Below, piece by piece: positions 21,562-26,604 of a DNA stretch of 30,813 nucleotides. Within the stretch, counting starts at the first letter, position 1. Every line of letters begins with the position of its first letter. The stretch is from a virus: positions 1 to 30,813 of the IMG/VR virus record IMGVR_UViG_3300020198_000066. One strand, 5' to 3'. A program made the translations under genes and the position numbers. The notes beneath the pieces are model-generated. The model saw nothing but the letters and a program-made list of their open reading frames with translations, made no database searches and was not told the origin of the DNA.

Positions 21562-22154
21562 CAGCCGGCCCGTTCCGCCGTGGACCGTGCCCTGAGCGGA
21601 GTCGAAGGGGGAGTCGCGCGGAGGTTGTACAACAGGCTCTGCCGCCGCTGTAGCGTCAGCCCCGCCCGCAGCGCCCGGCCAAGCCCGCTGTTACCATCGG
21701 CGGCCAGCTCCGCCAGGGCCGGGTCGGGCCGATAGACCAGTTCAGTCTTGACCAGCCGCCCGAACCCGAAGCCCAACGCCCGCCGCACGGCCTCGATATC
21801 GGTGAAGTGAATGGCCGCCGTCTCCAGCGAGAACACCGTCCCCGCCGCCGTCACCACCCGCTCGCCATCATTCAAGGCCTCCTTCAGCGCGGCCTCCACC
21901 TGCGCTAGGGCCGCGTGCAAGGTATGTATCTGGCGTTTCAACGCCAGCGCCTGCAAGGCCAAATCCTCCAGCCAGTGTTCCCGTTCAACGTGATCCGCGC
22001 CCCGGCCCGCGCCCTGAGCCGTGCCCTGAGCCGTGCCCTGAGCCCTGCCCTGAGCGGAGTCGAAGGGGGAGTCGAAGGGGGAGTCGAATCGGTCCAAAGT
22101 CAGCCCCCGCGCGGCGATCGTGGCGGCCGTCTCGATAGGCGTTGCATCGTTCAT
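21561..22154 (-). CDS. Conserved transposable-phage protein with REP-expanded linker
   Basis: A 197-residue frame starting MNDATPIETAATIAARGLTL; GGAGACACTT precedes this Met. Residues ~22-50 (DSPFDSPFDSAQGRAQGTAQ and on) are translated from a cluster of CTTCGACTCCGCTCAGGG units. A helical coiled-coil region (LALKRQIHTLHAALAQVEAA) and a compact domain (TDIEAVRRALGFGFGRLVKT) follow. The C-terminus is again repeat-derived (TPPSTPLRARST). It lies directly after MuB. Function is unknown; in context it may be a recombination or DNA-binding accessory. Confidence 0.6.
   Translation of the reverse strand: MNDATPIETAATIAARGLTLDRFDSPFDSPFDSAQGRAQGTAQGTAQGAGRGADHVEREHWLEDLALQALALKRQIHTLHAALAQVEAALKEALNDGERVVTAAGTVFSLETAAIHFTDIEAVRRALGFGFGRLVKTELVYRPDPALAELAADGNSGLGRALRAGLTLQRRQSLLYNLRATPPSTPLRARSTAERAG
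22010..22085. repeat. Cluster of CCTGAGC / CTGAGCGGAGTCGAAGGG units
   Basis: GTGCCCTGAGCC is repeated several times, followed by one full GCGGAGTCGAAGGGGGAGTCG unit with a duplicated end. It is read in frame in the gene at 21561-22154, encoding repeated AQGT and DSPF. Confidence 0.85.
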
Positions 22155-22270
22155 AAGTGTCTCCATCAAAAGGTGGGTAGGAGCGGCCTTCAGGCCGCGA
22201 CGTCGCCCGCCAGGCGTCCCCGGCGGTGAAGGACCTCCGGAATGGCCCCAGCCATTCCGCAAACCCCTCT

Positions 22271-22366
22271 GGCAGTGGACAGGGGTTAGTGAATAGGGAA
22301 TAGGGAATAGAACAACCCTTCTTCGCTATCCACTCGCCACTGTCCACTAACCACTACCCCTGCCCC
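22271..22366. repeat. Heptad-repeat hairpin element 12
   Basis: AGTGGACAGGGGTTAGTGAATAGGG left arm, core GAACAACCCTTCTTCGC near 22308-22324, then TATCCACTCGCCACTGTCCACTAACCACTA. It lies between MuB and the next early gene. A GGAGCGGCCTTCAGGCCGCGA hairpin at about 22180-22201 is close by. Confidence 0.83.
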
Positions 22367-23086
22367 CTATTCCTCCGCCACCGGCGCCCGACCCGTGGCC
22401 GCCAGTGCTGAATTGAGCACCTGCGCGTCCAGCGTGCTCAGGCCATTGGCGTCCAGCACCCGCTTGCAGGTCTCCGCCAGTTCGATGGCGGGCCCCCAAT
22501 AGCCCTTGCGACTCGCCTGCCAGAAGGCCGTCGCTACCTTCAGATCCACCTCGCCGAAGCGCGGGCGCAATACATGCACCAGGGTCTCGGCCCGATCCAT
22601 CGGCGCCATGACCACGCGCTTGCCGCCAATGCGGTCATTCAGTTGTTGCAGCAATGGCGCGGTACGGGCGTCGACGAACTGCCGGCTATACAACTCGGTG
22701 CCGATCAGCAGCACGGCATAGCCGCATTCGTCGGCGAGGTAACGCAGCGCCTCCAGGGTCGCCCAGTTGGCCTTGTTGCATTCGTCCACCACCAGCAGCG
22801 GCCGACCCTCGCCGGGCACGCTGGCCGGGTAGTCCTCCACCAGGCCATCGTGACCGGCCAGGGCCAGGGTCTGCTTCAGGGTTTTGGCCAGCTTGAAGGG
22901 GCTGATGCCCTGATAACCGCAGATCCGCACCGTGCGCGGCTGCGCGGCCAAAAACTTCCCGGCCGCCGTCTTGCCGATCCGCGTCGGCCCGGTCAGCTCG
23001 CCAATCGCCGCGTCCTCGGCCTGCCGCAACAACAGCGACAAGGCCAGGGCTTTCTTCACGGACGGGGTTTGCGCGTACTCTTTCAT
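22367..23086 (-). CDS. MuB-like AAA+ transposition ATPase
   Basis: A 239-residue ATPase: Walker A GPTRIGKT (33-40), Walker B LLVVDE (97-102), then NKANWATLEALRYLADECGY and a sensor-like LLIGTELYS. The C-terminal helical part (WGPAIELAETCKRVLDAN) matches short MuB/TniB-type proteins, which lack Mu's N-terminal HTH extension. It would bind target DNA, stimulate the transposase and give target immunity. AGGAGACACCCG precedes the ATG. It is unusual in being separated from the transposase gene by ~3.5 kb of small genes. Confidence 0.9.
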   Translation of the reverse strand: MKEYAQTPSVKKALALSLLLRQAEDAAIGELTGPTRIGKTAAGKFLAAQPRTVRICGYQGISPFKLAKTLKQTLALAGHDGLVEDYPASVPGEGRPLLVVDECNKANWATLEALRYLADECGYAVLLIGTELYSRQFVDARTAPLLQQLNDRIGGKRVVMAPMDRAETLVHVLRPRFGEVDLKVATAFWQASRKGYWGPAIELAETCKRVLDANGLSTLDAQVLNSALAATGRAPVAEE

Positions 23087-23107
23087 CGGGTGTCTCCTGT
23101 GGATGTA

Positions 23108-23264
23108 ATAAGTGACTGAGTAGTGGTTAGTAAACAGTGGCTAGTGGCTAGAACAGTGCATAGTGATGAGTGGCTAGTGGATAGAAAAACAGGATTTTGC
23201 TGTTCACTATTCACTAGTCCCTATCCACTGCCCTGCTGTCCACTAACCACTTGCCACTAATCAC
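23108..23264. repeat. Heptad-repeat hairpin element 13
   Basis: Long TAGTGG-type left arm, core GAAAAACAGGATTTTGCTG near 23183-23201 and a CCACTA-type right arm ending TTGCCACTAATCACT. Almost identical over ~100 bp to element 3 at about 9530-9640. Confidence 0.88.
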
Positions 23265-23269
23265 TTTCT

Positions 23270-23530
23270 TCAGCGCTCCAGCCGCAACCCATGCCGCGCG
23301 GCGAAGTCGCTCAGCGCCTGGGCCCCATTCAGCCGCCGCGCCTGTTCCAGCGCATCCGCGTTCAACAGGTTGACGATATGCTCGGCAAACTCCCGGCAGT
23401 GCTGCTCGCGGCCCGTGCGGAGCGGGACGCGGGCTTCGCAGCCGGCGGAGGTCGGCGCGCCCTGGATGAAAATATCCAGGAAATTGCCGGTGGCGTTCGC
23501 GGTGGCGCGAAGTTCATAACGGGTAGTCAT
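23270..23530 (-). CDS. Small early protein, paralogue of the 23838-24092 product
   Basis: An 86-residue protein starting MTTRYELRATANATGNFLDI. Its core FLDIFIQGAPTSAGCEARVP followed by LRTG and a helix AEHIVNLLNADAL aligns by eye with YIDIVHVNASAGSGCIARIP, IRSG and ARLITNFLNEYQ in the product at 23838-24092. GAGGACCCACTG precedes the ATG, which overlaps the preceding stop (TGATG). Predicted fold: two or three strands then helices. Function unknown; it sits in a run of small, coupled early genes and may act against host functions. Confidence 0.62.
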   Translation of the reverse strand: MTTRYELRATANATGNFLDIFIQGAPTSAGCEARVPLRTGREQHCREFAEHIVNLLNADALEQARRLNGAQALSDFAARHGLRLER

Positions 23531-23841
23531 CAGTGGGTCCTCGGGGTGAGTGATATATATTTCTGACGGAGGCGCGCCGCGTAAGCCTGGATATCGTCAA
23601 GATCGCAGTCCTCGGCGATGGCGAGCATGCGGCCCAAATCGCGGGCAAACCCCGAACTGGCCCGCTCCAGCGCGGCCTGCCGCACGGCGGCATCGAGCAG
23701 TTGCTGGTTCGCTCGGTCCAGCGCGTCGCGAGCCTCCTCCAGGGTCCGCACGCGATCGGGTGGGGTGACGTCGGGCAGCTTGAACGTGCCGAGAGTCGTG
23801 CCCTGAGCGAAGTCGAAGGGGGAGTCGGACGAGTTGTTCAC
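23530..23841 (-). CDS. Small coiled-coil early protein
   Basis: A 103-residue protein with a GTG start at 23841 (GGAGG just upstream) that overlaps the previous stop (GTGA). Residues ~5-18 (SDSPFDFAQGTTLG) come from a CTTCGACTTCGCTCAGGG unit. The rest is one long helix (RTLEEARDALDRANQQLLDA; ARDLGRMLAIAEDCDLDDIQ). No family is recognised. The strict start/stop overlaps on both sides argue for a translated gene in the early operon. Confidence 0.58.
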   Translation of the reverse strand: MNNSSDSPFDFAQGTTLGTFKLPDVTPPDRVRTLEEARDALDRANQQLLDAAVRQAALERASSGFARDLGRMLAIAEDCDLDDIQAYAARLRQKYISLTPRTH

Positions 23842-24092
23842 ATGCCCTCCTTCAAGTTCAGGCAGCGTTGATATTCGTTCAGGAAATTCGTGATGAGCCT
23901 GGCCCTCTCCAAAGCCTCTTTGTCAAAACCACTCCTGATCGGAATGCGGGCGATGCAGCCCGATCCGGCACTGGCGTTGACATGTACGATGTCGATGTAT
24001 TGGCCGTTTTTATTGACCCGGGTCGTGTAAGTGTTCACGCGTCCTTCCAGTCCGTCTCGGCCAGCCAGGACAGGGATCCCGTATGTAGTCAC
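23838..24092 (-). CDS. Small early protein, paralogue of the 23270-23530 product
   Basis: An 84-residue protein with a GTG start at 24092 after GGAGGGGGC; start and preceding stop overlap (GTGA). The part from NTYTTRVNKNGQYIDI through GCIARIPIRSG to ITNFLNEYQ matches the 23270-23530 product in strand-strand-helix order and in key residues (DI, SAGxGC, ARxPxRxG, LN). The pair probably arose by duplication. No database family is recalled. Codon use is less GC-rich than the surroundings. Confidence 0.62.
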   Translation of the reverse strand: MTTYGIPVLAGRDGLEGRVNTYTTRVNKNGQYIDIVHVNASAGSGCIARIPIRSGFDKEALERARLITNFLNEYQRCLNLKEGM

Positions 24093-24418
24093 GCCCCCTC
24101 CCGGTCGATCGGATGACCCATCCAGCTCGCCAGCACCGCCATGGCCAAGCTCGCGGCCGCCCGGGGCTCCGGGTGCCTGTGGATATGCCCGATGAAATCC
24201 TTCAGATGTTCCAAAAATTCATCCGGCGCCGGGTTCGCTACAATTTCGCTAGCAGGCTCAATCGCGCCCGCCAGCGGAATCAGCGCATAGGGGCCTTTCA
24301 CGAAGCGACCCCGCTCCTTGAAGCTAAACACCGCTTCCATGGCGATGAAGTCGACCATCACCAGATCCACGGTCTGCACGTTGACGGGCCTGTCCTGAGC
24401 GGAGTCGAAGGGCTTCAC
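24089..24418 (-). CDS. Small early protein with REP-encoded start region
   Basis: A 109-residue frame from a GTG at 24418 that overlaps the preceding stop (GTGA). Its first ~12 residues (MKPFDSAQDRPVN) are a literal reading of a CCTTCGACTCCGCTCAGG unit, so the element has replaced or displaced the native N-terminus. The remainder (VDLVMVDFIAMEAVFSFKER; KGPYALIPLAGAI; DEFLEHLKDFIGHIHRH) looks like a compact alpha/beta protein. An internal ATG within VMVDFIAMEAV is a possible alternative start. Function unknown. Confidence 0.55.
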   Translation of the reverse strand: MKPFDSAQDRPVNVQTVDLVMVDFIAMEAVFSFKERGRFVKGPYALIPLAGAIEPASEIVANPAPDEFLEHLKDFIGHIHRHPEPRAAASLAMAVLASWMGHPIDREGA

Positions 24419-24618
24419 GCGGTCCTCCAGCCCGTCACGGGGGCAGTGTCCACGTGGCGCAGCGCCTGCGCCTTCAGCTCGCGCTCGATCTGGTGCGCGC
24501 GGTCCAGCGCATGGGCATGCGTGCCCGTCAACAGCACCTCAACGGCGCGTTCGTTCCAGCCGATCTCCATATACCAGCCATCGGGGCCCAATCGCGGGCA
24601 GTGTTGAATTCTGATCAT
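24415..24618 (-). CDS. Small early protein (67 aa)
   Basis: A 67-residue protein starting MIRIQHCPRLGPDGWYMEIG, with GGAGATCGCAA before the ATG and a start overlapping the preceding stop (ATGA). A beta hairpin (GWYMEIGWNERAVEVLLTG) is followed by a helix (AHALDRAHQIERELKAQAL). The shape, hairpin then helix, is the same as in the neighbouring small early products, but residue identity is low. Function unknown. Confidence 0.58.
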   Translation of the reverse strand: MIRIQHCPRLGPDGWYMEIGWNERAVEVLLTGTHAHALDRAHQIERELKAQALRHVDTAPVTGWRTA

Positions 24619-24884
24619 TTGCGATCTCCAGTAATGTGGGTATGTGGGAGCCGAGCCATCTCGGCGACTCCGGGGGCAAGCCCTGTCCTGAGCGGAGCCG
24701 AAGGGCCGGCGGGAACGGGCTCCAGTCGTCGCCCCGAGGGCGGGGCTCCCACGGTCGCGGCCCGGGCGCTCCCGTGGGCCGCCAGCACCGCATCGTCATA
24801 ATCACGGTTCGAGGCCCAGGCATAGGCCAGCACGACCGTGATCCAGGCGATCGCGGCCAGGGTGGGGGTTTTGTCGGGGATCAT
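24615..24884 (-). CDS. Small single-pass membrane protein with repeat-encoded tail
   Basis: An 89-residue frame starting MIPDKTPTLAAIAWITVVLA; one hydrophobic segment (TLAAIAWITVVLAYAWA) is followed by SNRDYDDAVLAAHGSARAA. From about residue 45 on, the product is translated from REP units (VGAPPSGRRLEP; PSAPLRTGLAPG). GGAGGCGCTGCA precedes the ATG, which overlaps the preceding stop (ATGA). The true protein probably ended near residue 45 before repeat insertion. Function unknown. Confidence 0.55.
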   Translation of the reverse strand: MIPDKTPTLAAIAWITVVLAYAWASNRDYDDAVLAAHGSARAATVGAPPSGRRLEPVPAGPSAPLRTGLAPGVAEMARLPHTHITGDRK

Positions 24885-25090
24885 TGCAGCGCCTCCCCGA
24901 GTGTGGCCATGGCGTCCAGCGCCCGCGCCAGAGCGCGCGCATGGTCGATCGGCAGGCCCACATGCGCACGCTCCATGAAGGCGGCATGCAGGTGAGTGGT
25001 AGCCGCGCCGTCCTTGTAGCGCATCTCAAACACGGCGATGTCCTCACCGCATGAGTCGAGCCGCAGCGTGATGGTGGTGGAAAAACTCAT
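24881..25090 (-). CDS. Small early protein (69 aa)
   Basis: A 69-residue protein starting MSFSTTITLRLDSCGEDIAV. The ATG at 25090 overlaps the stop of the DNA-binding gene upstream (ATGA) after a GGGGGGG run; longer upstream frames are only that gene's antisense or other-frame reading. Strands (TTITLRLDSC, IAVFEMRYKDG) precede a helix (IDHARALARALDAMATL), a layout shared with its neighbours. Function unknown. Confidence 0.58.
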   Translation of the reverse strand: MSFSTTITLRLDSCGEDIAVFEMRYKDGAATTHLHAAFMERAHVGLPIDHARALARALDAMATLGEALQ

Positions 25091-25824
25091 GCATACCCCC
25101 CCAGCACGAAGCTGCCATTGGCGACCGTCTCGTCTTCTCCCGCCATGCCGACTGTGTCGGCCTGGCCGGGGCTTTTCATGCCATGCCGGGGGCAAAGGAG
25201 ATCAATGAACTGATACTTGTCGACCTTCTCCAGCCGTACGTAAGCGGTGTGATGGATAACGAAGTCCCGCAGAGCGGCGGCCGTGATATGCCACGCATAC
25301 CTTTGCCCGTCGCCGACCTTCTTCGCCGGCAGCCAGCCGCGCTGTATGAACGCGCCCACCTGCACATCGGAGCAGCCCAGCAGGAGCGCCGCTTCCTGGG
25401 CGGTATACACGCCCGCGTCGGCGCGGGCCTGCCGGTAGTGAAAGCCCAGTTCCAGCCGCCGCCGGATGATGGCTGACACCGAGCGGTGGTAGCCTTTCCG
25501 CTCCAGGCGCTTGCTCAGCGCCGGGGGCTTGAGATGCGCCCAGCGCTCGACCAGGGCGTCTTCCTCAGCCGTCCAGGGTTTGCGGTTGGGGACTAGCGCG
25601 TACAGACAGCCGAGTTGGGCGGCGCGACAGTAACACTGCACGGCCGTGCGGCCCTTGATCTGGGTCAGCATGATCTTGATGCGGTCCTGCCGCTCGCCCA
25701 TCGTGCGCGATCCGTAGGTCCAGCGGATCAACTCATCCTGCTCCGGGGTCCAGTCCAGGGCGCGCACGTAGCGCTTGGCCGCGGGGCGGGACGCCCCCGC
25801 TCCACTGTAGTGTTCATTCAGCAT
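25087..25824 (-). CDS. DNA-binding protein with two Myb/SANT-like repeats and a MerR-like HTH
   Basis: This 245-residue protein has three DNA-binding-type modules. Residues ~24-75 (LDWTPEQDELIRWTYG, then IKGRTAVQCYCRAAQLG) and ~80-130 (KPWTAEEDALVERWAHLK, then HRSVSAIIRRRLELG) are Myb/SANT-like. Residues ~138-190 (VYTAQEAALLLGCSDVQVGA, FIQRGWLPAKKVGDG) are an excisionase/MerR-like HTH. The N-terminal GAGASRPAAK is read from a partial GC-rich hairpin repeat. It starts 11 nt inside the previous gene. Likely an early transcription or replication regulator of the phage. Confidence 0.72.
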   Translation of the reverse strand: MLNEHYSGAGASRPAAKRYVRALDWTPEQDELIRWTYGSRTMGERQDRIKIMLTQIKGRTAVQCYCRAAQLGCLYALVPNRKPWTAEEDALVERWAHLKPPALSKRLERKGYHRSVSAIIRRRLELGFHYRQARADAGVYTAQEAALLLGCSDVQVGAFIQRGWLPAKKVGDGQRYAWHITAAALRDFVIHHTAYVRLEKVDKYQFIDLLCPRHGMKSPGQADTVGMAGEDETVANGSFVLGGYA

Positions 25825-26083
25825 GGCGCGCCTCCGCGAGTACCGCCTTGACGGCCCGGATGGTGTTGGCGCACCGCAGCAGGTCGGCGGGGGTGGGGAA
25901 TTGCACGCCGATCTTGATATACAGGTTCGCGGCGTCGCGGGCTTGTTGGTCAGTCAGGCCCGCCAGGGCCTGGCGCCATACCTCGATCATGCGCTCGGGG
26001 GAGTCGGCGATAGGCCTCACCGGGACGTAGAGCCGGTAAAATCGTTCCAGCATTTCAACAAGAGTCTCTTCGGTCATGTTCAT
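25814..26083 (-). CDS. Helicase-loader-like early protein
   Basis: An 89-residue helical protein starting MNMTEETLVEMLERFYRLYV. GGAGAGCACAAC precedes the ATG; the longer upstream frame is only an overlap with the neighbouring gene. The pattern ERFYRLYVPVRP, MIEVWRQALAGLTDQQARDA and FPTPADLLRCANTI resembles short phage replication/loader proteins that begin with an RxY-type helix and carry a FPTPAEL-like motif. It overlaps the DNA-binding gene by 11 nt. Role inferred. Confidence 0.6.
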   Translation of the reverse strand: MNMTEETLVEMLERFYRLYVPVRPIADSPERMIEVWRQALAGLTDQQARDAANLYIKIGVQFPTPADLLRCANTIRAVKAVLAEARHAE

Positions 26084-26096
26084 GTTGTGCTCTCCA

Positions 26097-26306
26097 CTAT
26101 TCACTTGCGTGCTCCCGTTCCGCCGCCAGCTTGTCCAGCTCGGCCGCCTGGGCGTACAGCGCCTGGGCGCGGCGTTGCTCGTCGTAATACGCCCCGCCAT
26201 CGGCGTACTGGGCGTCGGCATAGGTCCGGTCGCCCGCCTCGCGCAGCTGCTTGGCATGCGCGCGCAATTGCGCCGGGGTTTCCAGTGTTTCGGGTGTTGT
26301 CTTCAT
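26097..26306 (-). CDS. Small early helical protein (69 aa)
   Basis: A 69-residue, fully helical protein starting MKTTPETLETPAQLRAHAKQ. AGGAGCTTGAG gives a good ribosome site for the ATG at 26306. Charged and Ala-rich repeats of 10-11 residues (ADAQYADGGAYYDEQRRAQA; YAQAAELDKLAAEREH) suggest a coiled coil. Function unknown. It is followed by the helicase-loader-like gene after a short gap holding one heptad unit. Confidence 0.6.
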   Translation of the reverse strand: MKTTPETLETPAQLRAHAKQLREAGDRTYADAQYADGGAYYDEQRRAQALYAQAAELDKLAAEREHASE

Positions 26307-26307
26307 C

Positions 26308-26511
26308 TCAAGCTCCTGTGGTGAAAAACTCGGTCCGGACCGCATTCGCCCCGCCCGGATAACATTCGGTAAGAATCTCGGCCGCCGCCAGGGTCCCGGC
26401 CATGGCGGCGGCATACTCGGCCAGCGACCGTGGGAGCCCCGCCCTCGGGGCGACGGAACGCTCCGGCGTTCCGTCACGTAACCTGGTTAATTCTTCTTCA
26501 CTTATACTCAC
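26308..26511 (-). CDS. Small early protein with repeat-encoded middle
   Basis: A 67-residue frame starting at GTG 26511, with GGGAGG a few bases upstream. Residues MSISEEELTRLRDG are protein-like; GTPERSVAPRAGLPRSL is read from a GTGGGAGCCCCGCCCTCGGGGCGAC hairpin (about 26431-26455); LAEYAAAMAGTLAAAEILTE returns to a helix. It is the first gene downstream of the transposase. Function unknown, and the REP insertion may have altered it. Confidence 0.5.
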   Translation of the reverse strand: MSISEEELTRLRDGTPERSVAPRAGLPRSLAEYAAAMAGTLAAAEILTECYPGGANAVRTEFFTTGA

Positions 26512-26550
26512 GACATACCTCCCTCACGCGTTTGCTAAAACCTGTTCAAT

Positions 26551-26578
26551 ACCTTTTTCCCGGAGTCGGTAAAAAGGT
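26551..26578. terminator. A/T-rich inverted repeat after the transposase gene
   Basis: ACCTTTTT and AAAAAGGT form a perfect 8-bp stem with a 12-nt loop in the ~90-bp gap between the transposase stop and the next early gene. It might be a partial terminator or processing site, though the stem is A-U rich and not a classical terminator. Three CTAACCC heptamers follow at about 26584-26605. Confidence 0.4.
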
Positions 26579-26604
26579 CTTTTCTAACCCCTAACCCCTA
26601 ACCC

